From positions 2,971,419-3,035,418 of the forward strand of contig NZ_OY781872.1 in NCBI RefSeq assembly GCF_963677065.1: DNA of 64,000 nucleotides. The letters are read 5' to 3'. The notes under the pieces are model-generated. The model saw only the letters and a program-made list of their open reading frames with translations. It did not search any database and had not been told where the DNA came from. Shown one piece after another: positions 42,338 to 52,400 of this stretch. Position 1 is the stretch's first letter, and every line of letters begins with the position of its first letter. The translations under genes were made by a program, and so were the position numbers. The stretch is from an uncultured Methanoregula sp. (GTDB lineage Archaea; Halobacteriota; Methanomicrobia; Methanomicrobiales; Methanospirillaceae).

Positions 42338-43243
42338 TCAGTATCCGCCTCCTCCGCCGCTGTCGGTGTCGCTTCCATAGTTAATTGTAGGTTTTGTTGT
42401 CGGGACTGCAGTTGGCGCCAATGTCGGGACCGGTGGAACATAGCCGGAGATATTTGCAACATACCAGGCATTGTTCACACCCTGCCCGAACATGTCCCCC
42501 GGCTTTGTGTCTTTGACAAAGGAGTAAAGCAGCCGGTCTTTGTACAGGGACTGGCGTATTCCGTCAGGACGTGTCGTGACACTGAAATCCCCGGATTTCA
42601 GCAGCGAGGGAGCAACAAGCGGACCGGATGAGTACGGGGGCCAGTTCGTAAGACAGGTTCCAGTACAGGCAGCTTCCATCGGATTCTCACGCGCAAAGAA
42701 GTAGAGCGTTCGCCCGGATCCGTCCGTGAGGAACGTTCCGTACCCGGGCTGCCAGGAGTACATCACGTTATAATCAGGTTTTACTGCAGACCAGTTCCCC
42801 TGGACACTCTCCCCCCGGGTATCCCCGGCAGCTTCGTCCCTGCTGAAATAATAGAGTGGCCAGCCCTTGTAGCTGGTCTGTTTTGTGCCATCAGTACGGG
42901 TGATGAATGAGAAATCCGCTCCGGCAAGCGGCGGCGATACGGTAGGAGAATCCACATAAAAGACCGGCCAGGCATTCGCACATCCGCCATAACAGGTGCT
43001 CTTCCCGCTCCCCGGGATATCGGGGGCAAAGTAATAGAGTGTCATACCCCGGGAATCCGTAAGGACCGTTCCGAGAGATGTGGACAGGGTCTTAACCGAA
43101 TCGGCCGTAGTGGTTGGTGTCACCGGCGCTGCAGATCCTGCCGGAGTTGCCGGGGCAGGCGATGTCGCATCCTGCGTACACCCGGCAGAAAGCAGGAGAG
43201 CACAGAGAGCTGTACAGACAATCAGACAGAGAATTTTTTTCAT
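42338..43243 (-). CDS. Lipoprotein with COG4315-type secreted repeats
   Basis: 301 residues from ATG 43243 ('GGTGATTACCGT' before it). The lipobox is 'LLLSAGC', followed by an Ala/Pro/Thr-rich linker. Two to four units of the 'secreted repeat of unknown function' (Lipoprotein_15) are seen, for example 'GTVLTDSRGMTLYYFAPD' and 'GTFLTDGSGRTLYFFAREN', with paired cysteines in 'CYGGCANAWP' and 'CTGTCLTNWP'. The C-terminal tail is Pro/Thr-rich then Gly-rich. Exported and anchored to the outer face of the membrane. Biochemical role unknown. Confidence 0.85.
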   Translation of the reverse strand: MKKILCLIVCTALCALLLSAGCTQDATSPAPATPAGSAAPVTPTTTADSVKTLSTSLGTVLTDSRGMTLYYFAPDIPGSGKSTCYGGCANAWPVFYVDSPTVSPPLAGADFSFITRTDGTKQTSYKGWPLYYFSRDEAAGDTRGESVQGNWSAVKPDYNVMYSWQPGYGTFLTDGSGRTLYFFARENPMEAACTGTCLTNWPPYSSGPLVAPSLLKSGDFSVTTRPDGIRQSLYKDRLLYSFVKDTKPGDMFGQGVNNAWYVANISGYVPPVPTLAPTAVPTTKPTINYGSDTDSGGGGGY

Positions 43244-43598
43244 ACGGTAATCACCGTGAGCGTGATGATGAGCCGCTGAGGGGATAGTTCTTCCTGAAAA
43301 TTCTAAAAAATGAAATGTGGTCATATTCCCGATCTCATCACGCGGGCGGGGAATTTTTATCCGTTCAGACAAATTCTCCAGACCCCAATTTCATTGCCGG
43401 AAAAAACGGATTGGGATGGATTGCCTGCTTGCGTTGCAAAACCCGGAATCCCAAACCCGGTTCCTGCCCTTTTTACTTCCTGATATCTGGCACATAGTAA
43501 TCTTCCATGTGTATTATTCTTCCCGCAGAGGATGGGAAATTTTCCTGCGAACCCTGATCGCATGTCGTCCTTGCGATACTTCGACCGGGGACAGGGTC
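43244..43598. other. Intergenic stretch without supported gene
   Basis: About 350 bp between the lipoprotein and dnaJ. Frames at 43357-43602 (minus) and 43317-43862 (plus) show no family features or ribosome site. A short AT-rich part near 43300-43330 likely holds the lipoprotein promoter. Confidence 0.4.
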
Positions 43599-44663
43599 TC
43601 ATTGAGGTATGCCGGTAAATGCCTCCTTCATCAGGGCCTCCTGGTGGCTGGTCAGGTTTGCCGGGATCTTTACGATCACTTTTACCAGGAGATCTCCCCG
43701 GTTGTCGGAATTCAGAAACGGCATCCCCTGTCCCCTGAGCCGGAAGAGGGTATGGCTCTGCGTGCCGCGCGGGATCCTGAGTACTGCACTTCCGGTCAGG
43801 GTGGGGAGGGTAATTTCACCCCCGAACAGGGCGGTTGCGAGCCCGACTACGGCGGTCGTTGACAGGTCTGCACCCTGACGTTCAAAGCGTTCATGGGGTC
43901 TTACGTGCACGACGACATAAAGATCCCCCGGAGGCCCCCGGTTTTCCCCGGGCTCGCCCTCGCCGGCAATTCTCAGGAACTGGTTGTCTGCAACACCCCG
44001 GGGGATAGTCACATCGATTCTCCGGGCCTTCTGGAGGACCCCCTTCCCGTGGCACGCGCTGCAGGGCTTCTCGATCCGCTTCCCGCTTCCTCCGCACTCC
44101 GGGCATTGGGCAATGTTCATCACCCGCCGGTTTCCCATCTGCTGCGGGTGCCGGATCTCACCGGTCCCCTTGCAGGCAGGACAATCCCGGAGAGCCCCGG
44201 GGGCCGCACCGGTCCCGTGGCAGGTATCGCATTCGGAATAATGCGGAATCGCTATTGTATTTTTCGTACCGTAGAACGCGTCGGCAAGGGAGATCTCGAT
44301 ATCGTACCGGAGATCCGCACCCGCACGCCGTCCCGACCTCCGGGATACCCCGGAGAACGCGTCGAAGATATCGCCGAGACCGTAATCCCGGAAGAGATCG
44401 TCGTAACTCGGTGTCCGGTAACCGGCCGCATCATTGGGACTGAACTCGGCATGGCCTACCTGATCGTACTGGGATCTCTTCTGCGGATCGCTCAGGACCT
44501 GGTACGCCTCGTTCACTTCCTTGAACTTCTCTTCCGCGTCCTTGCTGCCCTTGTTCAGGTCCGGGTGATATTTCCGGGCAAGATGCCGGAACGCCTTTTT
44601 CAGGTCATCCGGTGATGCATCGCGTTTTACGCCAAGGATCTCGTAATAGCCGGCCGTTGTCAT
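43599..44663 (-). CDS. dnaJ: Chaperone protein DnaJ
   Basis: 354 residues, type I Hsp40. The J domain is at 1-70 ('[18 protein letters not shown]', 'HPDLN'), a short G/F-poor linker follows, then four zinc-finger repeats near 130-200: 'CDTCHGTG', 'CPACKGTG', 'CPECGGSG' and 'CSACHGKG'. C-terminal substrate domains follow ('[19 protein letters not shown]'). It stimulates DnaK ATPase and delivers clients. Same strand as dnaK and grpE in the order grpE-dnaK-dnaJ. Confidence 0.95.
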   Translation of the reverse strand: MTTAGYYEILGVKRDASPDDLKKAFRHLARKYHPDLNKGSKDAEEKFKEVNEAYQVLSDPQKRSQYDQVGHAEFSPNDAAGYRTPSYDDLFRDYGLGDIFDAFSGVSRRSGRRAGADLRYDIEISLADAFYGTKNTIAIPHYSECDTCHGTGAAPGALRDCPACKGTGEIRHPQQMGNRRVMNIAQCPECGGSGKRIEKPCSACHGKGVLQKARRIDVTIPRGVADNQFLRIAGEGEPGENRGPPGDLYVVVHVRPHERFERQGADLSTTAVVGLATALFGGEITLPTLTGSAVLRIPRGTQSHTLFRLRGQGMPFLNSDNRGDLLVKVIVKIPANLTSHQEALMKEAFTGIPQ

Positions 44664-44680
44664 GGGTGCGGGAAAAAGAG

Positions 44681-46561
44681 TTATTTCTCGTCATGTACCT
44701 TGAAATCGGCATCGACAACGTTCTCCCCGCCCGGCCCTCCCGGGCTTCCGCCGGATCCCGCACCGGGGGAAGCTGCCTGCGGCCCTGCCTGCTGTTCGGC
44801 CTGCCGCCGGGCAGCCTGCTCGTACGCTGCAGTCCCCGCTTCCCCGAGAACCTTCTGGAGTTTCTCGGTCTCTGATCGGATTTTTGCAGGGTCTTTTCCC
44901 TCAAGCGCAGCCTTGACCGCCGTTACCGCCCCGTTCAGCCGGTCAACCATTTCCGGGTTCAGTTTGTCGGCCAGCTCGGTTTTTGTCTTTTCCGCAGTGT
45001 ACACGAGAGAGTCGGCAACATTGCGGGCCTCGACCTCCTCCTTCTTGGCCCGGTCCTGCTCTTCATACTGCTTGGCATCACTGACCATCTTCTTCACATC
45101 GGCATCGGCAAGTTTTGTCGAGGCGGTGATGGTCATCTTCTGTTCCCTGCCGGTGCCGAGATCCTTTGCCGATACATTGAGGATGCCGGAGGCATCGATA
45201 TCGAACGTAACCTCGATCTGCGGCACGCCCCGCGGGGCCGGGGGAAGCCCGACAAGGTTGAACTGGCCGAGGCTCACGTTGTCGGCAGCCATGGGGCGCT
45301 CACCCTGGAGCACGTGGATAGTAACCGAAGTCTGCATATCGGCAGCGGTCGAGAAGATCTGGCTCTTCTTGGTCGGAATCGTGGTATTCCGGTCTATGAG
45401 CGCAGTGCGAACTCCCCCAAGAGTTTCAAGGCCAAGGGTGAGGGGGGTCACATCGAGCAGCACCATGTCTGTTATCTCGCCGCCAAGGATAGCCCCCTGG
45501 ATTGCAGCTCCCATGGCAACGCATTCCATGGGATCGATGCCCCGCTCCATCTTTTTGCCGACGTGGTCCTCAATGAATTTCTGGACAACGGGCATGCGGG
45601 TCGGCCCGCCGACAAGGATCACTTTCTGGATATCGGCCTTGGTCAGGTTCGCATCTTTCAGCGCCTGTTCGAACGGGTGGATGCAGCGCCCGATGATCGG
45701 TTCGATCAGCTGCTCGAGTTTTGCCCTGCTCAGTTTTAACGACAGGTGTTTGGGACCGGCCTGCGTTGCCGACACGTAAGGCAGGTTGATCTCCGTCTCC
45801 AGCACGGTCGACAGTTCGATCTTTGCCTTCTCTGCGGCTTCCTTCACCCGGTTGACTGCCATCTTGTCGCTCCGGAGATCGATGCCCTCGGTCTTCTTGA
45901 ACTCGGAGGCAATCCACTCGAAGATGGCATTGTCCATGTCAGTGCCGCCCAGCTGGGTATCGCCCGATGTGGCAAGAACCGTGAACGTCCCGCCCCCGAA
46001 CTCCATGATGGTCACATCGAGCGTGCCGCCGCCGAGATCGAACACGAGGATCTTGTATTCCCCGCCCCTGTCGAGACCATAGGCCATTGAAGCGGCAGTG
46101 GGTTCGTTCACGAGCCGGACCACGTCAAGACCGGCGATCTTTCCGGCATCCTTGGTCGCGGTCCGCTGGTTGTCGTTGAAGTAAGCCGGGACCGTGATGA
46201 CTGCTTTTGTTACGGGTTCCCCGAGGAACGCTTCCGCATCCCGCTTTATTTTCTGGAGGAGGAACGCCGAGACCTGTTGAGGGGTATACTCCTTGTTGTA
46301 GATCCGGTAGGTATGCGATGTTCCCATCTTCCGTTTCGCCGCAGTGACGGTCCCGTCAGGATTCGTCACGGCCTGCCTCCGGGCCGGTTCCCCGACCAGC
46401 AGCTGGCCGTCCGCAGTAAACGCTACGTACGAGGGGAACATCTTCCCGGCCACCGTTGCGCCTTCGGCGGAAGGGATGATCGTTGGTTTTCCTCCGACCA
46501 TGACTGCAGCTTCGCTGTTCGATGTTCCCAGATCGATGCCGATAATTTTTTCCTTACCCAT
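44681..46561 (-). CDS. dnaK: Chaperone protein DnaK (Hsp70)
   Basis: 626 residues from ATG 46561, with 'AAGGTGA' before it. Hsp70 signatures: '[14 protein letters not shown]', '[15 protein letters not shown]' and '[15 protein letters not shown]'; substrate domain '[16 protein letters not shown]'. The lid ends in a Gly/Ser/Pro-rich tail. It is shorter at the N-terminal domain than the gram-negative form, as in archaeal and gram-positive DnaK. The start overlaps the end of grpE by 8 bp. Substrate folding depends on GrpE and DnaJ encoded beside it. Confidence 0.95.
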   Translation of the reverse strand: MGKEKIIGIDLGTSNSEAAVMVGGKPTIIPSAEGATVAGKMFPSYVAFTADGQLLVGEPARRQAVTNPDGTVTAAKRKMGTSHTYRIYNKEYTPQQVSAFLLQKIKRDAEAFLGEPVTKAVITVPAYFNDNQRTATKDAGKIAGLDVVRLVNEPTAASMAYGLDRGGEYKILVFDLGGGTLDVTIMEFGGGTFTVLATSGDTQLGGTDMDNAIFEWIASEFKKTEGIDLRSDKMAVNRVKEAAEKAKIELSTVLETEINLPYVSATQAGPKHLSLKLSRAKLEQLIEPIIGRCIHPFEQALKDANLTKADIQKVILVGGPTRMPVVQKFIEDHVGKKMERGIDPMECVAMGAAIQGAILGGEITDMVLLDVTPLTLGLETLGGVRTALIDRNTTIPTKKSQIFSTAADMQTSVTIHVLQGERPMAADNVSLGQFNLVGLPPAPRGVPQIEVTFDIDASGILNVSAKDLGTGREQKMTITASTKLADADVKKMVSDAKQYEEQDRAKKEEVEARNVADSLVYTAEKTKTELADKLNPEMVDRLNGAVTAVKAALEGKDPAKIRSETEKLQKVLGEAGTAAYEQAARRQAEQQAGPQAASPGAGSGGSPGGPGGENVVDADFKVHDEK

Positions 46562-47042
46562 GATTCTCACCTTCTTCTCCTGTAACCTGTTCAGCAATCT
46601 TTACTTTCGAGGGCCGTATGACCCGGGATTTCAGGCAGTAGCCTTTCCCGAGATCCTCAAGAATCGTGCCGGTCTCCTCCCTGCACGCTTCCTTGCAGAG
46701 CGCTTCATGGCAGTTGGGATCGAATTTTTTGCCAATGCATTCTATGGGTTCGAGCCCGTAGCTGGCCAGAATCTTTTTAAGTTTGGTATAGATCATCTGC
46801 ATCCCGCGCCGGTCCTCCTCCCGTTCAAGGGCGGGAAGCGCCCGTTCGAAATCATCGAGGACCACCAGGAGATCGTTTATCAGTCTCTCGTTCGCAAGGG
46901 AGGTTATCAGATCCTTCTCCTTCTCATACCATTTCCGGAAATTGTCAAAATCAGCCTGGAGATACTTCAGCTGGTTGAGACGCTCCTCTGCCTGCTGGGT
47001 CTGTTCTTCGAGTTCTTTTTTCAGTTGCTCAATGGTCTCCAT
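46554..47042 (-). CDS. grpE: Nucleotide exchange factor GrpE
   Basis: 162 residues. A long N-terminal coiled coil (1-50, '[20 protein letters not shown]') continues into '[20 protein letters not shown]' and ends with a beta domain, '[16 protein letters not shown]' and '[11 protein letters not shown]'. It releases ADP from DnaK. 'AGGTGA' lies before ATG 47042. The end overlaps dnaK, consistent with an operon. The paired Cys residues near '[10 protein letters not shown]' are unusual for GrpE. Confidence 0.92.
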   Translation of the reverse strand: METIEQLKKELEEQTQQAEERLNQLKYLQADFDNFRKWYEKEKDLITSLANERLINDLLVVLDDFERALPALEREEDRRGMQMIYTKLKKILASYGLEPIECIGKKFDPNCHEALCKEACREETGTILEDLGKGYCLKSRVIRPSKVKIAEQVTGEEGENHG

Positions 47043-47077
47043 TCCATCACCTGGTACCGGGTTTCCCCCATAGTGTG

Positions 47078-47272
47078 CTAATCACAACGTGGATGGCGCA
47101 GGTACTGACGGATAAAATCCGCATAGGTGCAGTCAGTATTTGTGCAGCTATGGCACCCCATCGCAGGGCATACCGCCCCGTAGCGGGGGAGTATTGGGAG
47201 GACCCCGGTCACCGGGTCACCTTTCCAGCGGCACAGGTCGCGCCAGACCAGGTCCAGATCCTCACCAGCCAT
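47078..47272 (-). CDS. Small cysteine-containing protein ahead of grpE
   Basis: 64 residues with 'CPAMGCHSCTNTDCTYADF' and C-terminal 'RHPRCD', five cysteines within the second half, suggesting a metal or disulfide site. It lies 35 bp before grpE on the same strand, and the putative stress motif at 47355-47376 precedes it rather than grpE, so it is probably the first gene of the chaperone operon. There is no strong ribosome site. Family not recognised. Confidence 0.45.
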   Translation of the reverse strand: MAGEDLDLVWRDLCRWKGDPVTGVLPILPRYGAVCPAMGCHSCTNTDCTYADFIRQYLRHPRCD

Positions 47273-47354
47273 GAAAAGCGTGTCAGAGTTTTCAAGAAGC
47301 GGAATGCGTCACACCCGTTCCCGGAATTATCAGGGCGGTATAATAGGTTCTTTT

Positions 47355-47376
47355 GTAAAAAACAGATTTTGAGACA
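47355..47376 (-). promoter_or_regulatory. Shared TGT(C/T)TCAAA motif ahead of chaperone operon
   Basis: Minus-strand reading TGTCTCAAAATCTG then a T-rich stretch ending in AC. It aligns with TGTTTCAAATTTTG upstream of Hsp20 over the core and beyond, about 85 bp before the first ORF of the operon. Confidence 0.4.
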
Positions 47377-47435
47377 AAAACCGAAAGAATACCCTGTGGA
47401 TATAATAAACCGTGCGGGTATCCGGTGGCCCTGGA

Positions 47436-47708
47436 TTATGCTGCCGGTCTTTCCAGGACAATCTCCAGTATTCCGTCAGAGAATTTCTTTTTGAAAAACC
47501 GCGTTCCGTCGGGGACCCGGATGACCTTTTTGCGGGTCTTCGTTTCTTCTGATACGGATACTGTGAACATTGTCTTTTCCAGATCGATCCGGATCTGTTC
47601 TTCCGTAATTCCCGGAAGATCGATGCAGATGTGAATTGTCCTGCCGTCATCCCTCTTACGGATTGGAGGGTCAAAATCAGTACTCCTTTCTGGTCTGTCG
47701 TGTCTCAT
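47436..47708 (-). CDS. Small heat shock protein, short Hsp20
   Basis: 90 residues, essentially the alpha-crystallin domain alone: 'RTIHICIDLPGITEEQIRI', 'DLEKTMFTVSVSEET' and 'FSDGILEIVLERP'. It lacks the N-terminal arm and the C-terminal I-x-I tail found in larger oligomers, so it may form small assemblies. 'AAGGTGA' seven bases before ATG 47708 fixes the start. It lies just upstream of the grpE-dnaK-dnaJ group on the same strand. Confidence 0.85.
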   Translation of the reverse strand: MRHDRPERSTDFDPPIRKRDDGRTIHICIDLPGITEEQIRIDLEKTMFTVSVSEETKTRKKVIRVPDGTRFFKKKFSDGILEIVLERPAA

Positions 47709-48075
47709 TGCAGGTCACCTTATGGCTGATTCGGTGTTTTTTATTCCCTGGCCGCCATACCCATGGCCAGGGAATGCGTGGATAGCATTGTCTGAATGCC
47801 GGGCCGCGCCCGGGCATACCCATCCCCGGTCTCTCTGGTGTGTGTGCATTGGATTTTTGGCATATCCGGTTTCCAGTCCCTGTTCGCAGGACAGTGTCCC
47901 AGGGTGCCTGAGAATATATCCCGCAGATCAGGGCGGTTTCCGATCCTGTGGGCCGATCATACCCACGAATCATCCTCTCTTCGGGCTCGTCCATATAGGT
48001 TGCCGGATGTTTCAGATATTGTTTCAAAATTTTTAACATGGGTTCTCATTCCGGGAGACCGGAAACAAAAACCGG
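47709..48075. other. Intergenic stretch with an inverted copy of the stress motif
   Basis: 370 bp. At 48020-48037 the plus strand reads TGTTTCAAAATTTTTAAC, nearly the same as the superoxide dismutase site but in opposite orientation to the flanking minus-strand genes. A TGTTTCAGA lies beside it (48009-48017). A long minus-strand frame here (to 48039) has no family features and overlaps hsp20. No gene is called. Confidence 0.35.
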
Positions 48076-49422
48076 TTATTTTCGTTCCTGCGAAAAGACC
48101 GAAGAGGGATCGTCTCCCAGGATATGCCGGAACACGAACTTGAACTCGTTGAGGCGGTTGTGGATGTACTTCTTTCCGGATTCTGTCGGCGAGTACAGTT
48201 TCGATTTTCCTGAGATCCTCATCGATAAGTATCCTTTCTGTTCAAGATCATAGAGATAGGTGTAAATCCGGGCCTGGGGGATGAGGACATTATACCGGGT
48301 GTGAATCTCATGGACGATATCATAGCCCGATATCGGTTTCTCCAGAAGCGAGAGCACGACCGGTTCCAGCGATTTTTTCACAACATCGTCAATAGTTGCC
48401 TGGGGGACGATGCCGACCGCCTCGGAGGGAAATGACCAATGGGCAAAGGAGAGGGTGGTTTCCTTCCCTGTGGATATGATGATCTTTGCAATGCCATCGG
48501 AGAGCTGTTTTATCCGGTTATGATCGATATCGGCCATATTTACGGCAATGATACCGGAGAGGGGGACCCCCTGCCCTTTTTTTGCCAGGATACTCTCTTT
48601 CACCGTCATGATATCGGAGAATTCGTCCGTATCGGAAAAATCAAAAAGAACCTGGAGCGTGCCGGGTGGCGGGCCCTGAGGCAGCGAGGCAGAACATTTT
48701 TCAAGAAGCCCCGGCAGGAGATAAATTTCACCTTTTTTTACCCGCCGCATGAAAAGATCCCCCTGCTGGATCTCCTTTAAGAAAAATTTCTGCAGGATGG
48801 ACTGGTGATATGCAAAGAAATTGCGCCCTCCCTTCTTGAGGCCGGCCTCGATGGCAAACTTGAAAATCGGATCTTTCACGGCAGGATCCGCATACAGGAA
48901 GAGGACGATGTCGGTAAAAATATCTTTCAGGAGGATCGTCTTGATCTCCGGCAGATCGAGATATTCCGATCCGGCCTCCATTCCATCGGTACTTTCCTTG
49001 CCGGGAGATCTCTTTTCAGGAACCGCGGGATGAGCAAGCCGGAATTTCCGCTCGGCCGATTTCCTGAACAGGGCTACTTCGATTGCAGCTTTTATCTCCA
49101 GTTCGTTGAAAGGTTTTACAATATACCCATACGGTCCGACCTGCTTGGCTTTCTCGATGATGGTATCGTCTGCATAGGACGTGACAAAAACTATCGGGAT
49201 ATCCATCTCCCCGGCAATGATCTTTGCAGCTTCGATTCCGTTCAGCTTTCCCGGCATGACGATGTCCATCAGGACCAGGTCGGGGGCGAGCTGGTGTGCC
49301 TTTGCGATGGCGTCCTCACCGTTTGCCGCCATGCCTGCAACGGTATATCCCATAACATTCAGCCGTTCTTCCAGCTGCATGGTAATAATCGCTTCATCAT
49401 CAACAACAAGAATTTTTGACAT
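48076..49422 (-). CDS. Response regulator: REC, central alpha/beta domain, winged helix
   Basis: 448 residues from ATG 49422, which has GGAGG nine bases upstream. REC domain at 1-125 with 'ILVVDDE', Asp53 in 'LVLMDIVMPG', Thr/Ser 'FVTSY' and Lys in 'IVKPFN'. A central alpha/beta domain (about 165-330, 'FFAYHQSILQKFF') may be MEDS/DUF835-like, tentatively. A PadR-like winged helix ends the protein ('SGYDIVHEIHTRYNVLIPQA', 'GYLSMRISGKSKLYS'). It is translated right after the 8-PAS kinase at 49425 and is probably its cognate regulator with DNA-binding output. Confidence 0.85.
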   Translation of the reverse strand: MSKILVVDDEAIITMQLEERLNVMGYTVAGMAANGEDAIAKAHQLAPDLVLMDIVMPGKLNGIEAAKIIAGEMDIPIVFVTSYADDTIIEKAKQVGPYGYIVKPFNELEIKAAIEVALFRKSAERKFRLAHPAVPEKRSPGKESTDGMEAGSEYLDLPEIKTILLKDIFTDIVLFLYADPAVKDPIFKFAIEAGLKKGGRNFFAYHQSILQKFFLKEIQQGDLFMRRVKKGEIYLLPGLLEKCSASLPQGPPPGTLQVLFDFSDTDEFSDIMTVKESILAKKGQGVPLSGIIAVNMADIDHNRIKQLSDGIAKIIISTGKETTLSFAHWSFPSEAVGIVPQATIDDVVKKSLEPVVLSLLEKPISGYDIVHEIHTRYNVLIPQARIYTYLYDLEQKGYLSMRISGKSKLYSPTESGKKYIHNRLNEFKFVFRHILGDDPSSVFSQERK

Positions 49423-49424
49423 AA

Positions 49425-52400
49425 TCAGGTTCCTCCGCAATTGAGAGGGAATTCCACAAGCACTTCGGTGCCATTGTCACCGGAAATCTGAACGGTACCG
49501 TTCAGCTGCAATACCAGGCTGCGGATGAGTTTGAGCCCCAGGCTGTTGGTCCGGTAGACATCCATACCTTTGGGAATCCCATGCCCGTCATCGCGGATAA
49601 CGATACGGATGTGATCGTCCGTCCGGGTTAACGAGACATTCAGCATGCCGTGCTTTCTTCCCCTGAACGCATGCTTGAATGCATTGGAGAGGATCTCGTT
49701 TGCAACAAGGGCACAGGGAATTGCCTGGTCGACCGGCAGGAATATGTCCTGTGCATTAATCTCGCACTGGATCTCGGTACCTGAACGGCCGTATATATTG
49801 GACAGATCTGCCACCTGGTCCCGGATCTGGCTTCCCATATTGATCCGGTCGAACTGCTTGCTCTCGTACAGCCGCGTATGGATCTGTGCCATGGTCTTGA
49901 TCTTCATCATCATGTCCGTGAGGATCCCGTGGGTCGTGTTATCGGGCGTCCTCATCCGGGTCATATCCAGGAGACCGGATATGATCTGGAGGTTGTTCTT
50001 GACCCGGTGGTGGATCTCCCGGATCAGGGTCTCCTTCTCATGGAGGGATGCGATCAGCTTCTCCTCGGCATGGCGGCGATCGGTAACATCCCGGTAACTC
50101 ATCACCCTGCCGATGATTGCAGCATCCATTTTCTGGGGTTTTGAATAGCGTTCAAAGATCCTGCCATCGTTCAGTTCCAGCATGTCATAGGTCTCGCGGT
50201 CCTTGGGAGGGGCGTGCTCGTCGCTCTCGCTGAACAGCCCGGGATTCTTCACCTGGGTTCTTAAGTAATCGGAAACAGCACGGTTCTCGCCGCTCATCAG
50301 CAGTTCATCCGGAATCTTCCACATGGAGGCAAAATTCTGGTTGTACCGGATGATCCTCCCGGCCCGGTCCACGACATATATCCCGTCTGCAGTGGACTCA
50401 ATGGCTGCATGCAGTTCGGATACCGTTTTTTTCACAAGGGATTCTGCCAGCCTGCGCTGGGAGATCTCTTCCTTGAGCTGGGTGTTGGACTGCACCAGTT
50501 CCAGGGTCCGGTCTTTCACCCGTTTCTCCAGGAGATCGTGTGCTTTCTGGAGTGCCTCTTCTGCCTTTTTTCGCTCGGTGATGTCCCGGGCTGCAGCAAA
50601 GGCCGCAGTGATCTTCCCGTCTGCATCCCGGTACACGGTTGCGTTGTAGAGGACAGGGGTCACCTGCCCGTCCCGGTGCCGGATCTCCAGGGCGTAATCG
50701 GTAACCGATCCATCGCGGAAAACGGTCTCATACCCGGCCTTGGCTTTTTTCGGTTCCGTGAAATAGGTTGAGAAATCGGTCCCGACGAGTTCTTCCCGGG
50801 AGAACCCGGTGACCCGGATCGTTGCCTCGTTGACGTCGCCGATTATGCCGTCGCGGTTGATTGTCACGAGCGGGTCCAGGCTTGCCTCGATCAGGCTCCG
50901 GTTATAGGCATTCGCTTTTTTGAGCGCCGCCTCAGCAGTCTTCCGCTCTGTGATATCGATTCCCATCTCGAGGATCATGAACGTCCCGTCGGTATCGGTG
51001 AAGGGGAAATCATAGATGTCGTAATCCCTGCCGTTCGGGCCGGTCCAGAACCAGTGATGGGGCGAGCGGGTTTTCATGACCGTATACGTCTCGCAGATCT
51101 CGCAGGGCTTATTTTTGCCAAAGAGGGCATCGTAACACCGGAGTTCTTTCGGATCGCCAAAAGCCTCGCGGAAATACCGGTTGGCAAACGGCATCCGGTA
51201 ATCCTCATCGAGCAGGCAGACATAGACGGGAAGTGTTTCAAGAACACCGTAGAGCCGGTGTCGTTCCGCTTCGACAGCAGTAGCAATTTTGTGCTCCGCC
51301 TCACTCCGGCGCATCGCTTCCTCAGCCATTTTCCAGAGGGTGATGTCCGAGATCATGGAGAGCGACCCGGCAAAATTTCCGTTCTTATCAAAGAGGGGCT
51401 GGGCATTGACAAACGTCCACAGGGAGGTTTTGTCTTTTTTCTGGAACCGGTATTCTATCGAAGAACTGATGCCCTTCTTTCGCTCTATTGTGATCCGGTC
51501 GGAGACTGCTGCCGATTCCTCATCAACAAAATCCCGGTACGACCGGCCGATCATCTCTTCAGGAGAATATCCGAGCATCCGGGCCATCCGCTCGTTCACA
51601 AAAGTGGTCCGGCGGTCCGCATCGACAATCCAGATCCCCTCGTTCGTTGTCTCGAAAATGGTCCGGTATTTCTCCTCGCTGAGCCGGAGTGCCTCCTCGG
51701 TTTGCCTGCGCTCGGTAATATCCGTCCCAAGGACCGTGATCCCTTCCCGTGAGGGAAAAACGGTCATACTGTACCAGGAACTGGTATATTTTCCGCTGAC
51801 CTCGAACCGGCGGATCTCCCGCAGTTCCATTGCAGAATAAAAGTTCTTCTCCAGAACAGTGCCATGGTGCTCCGGGAACATATCCCAGATGCAGTTCCCA
51901 AGGAAGTCTGCGGGCTCTTTTCCCATCCTCGATGTGAATCTCCGATTCGCAAAAACAAATTTCCAGTCCCGGTCAAGAACATAAAAATCATCCTGGATGC
52001 TCTCCAGGACTTCGGACAATTTTGTGTTGCTGCGGGCCAGGGCTTCTTCTGCTGCACGGTGTTCCGTGATATCCCGGTTCGATCCCCGTGTCCCGAGGAA
52101 AACCCCGTCCGGATCATGGATCGGCCGGCAGACATGGCTTATCCAGCGCACCTCTCCGCCGGGCCTTACGATCCGGAATGTCGTCTCGAACGGACCGGCT
52201 CCACCCAGTTCTTCTTCAAGGTGGGCCAGCTGGCGAGGTAGATCGTCCGGGTACACGACATCGATGAGGAGAGACCTGATGGTCGCATACCTCCCGATCG
52301 GTATTCCCAGAATGGTCTCGGCCGACGGCGAGATATAGATGAATTTCCCTTCCGGATCGATCCAGAATTCCCAGTCCAGGGTGAAGTCCGCTACCGTGCG

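Noticed and set aside
47677..48039. 120-codon minus-strand ORF before hsp20
   Set aside because: No family features, odd composition, and overlap with the well-supported start of the short Hsp20 gene.
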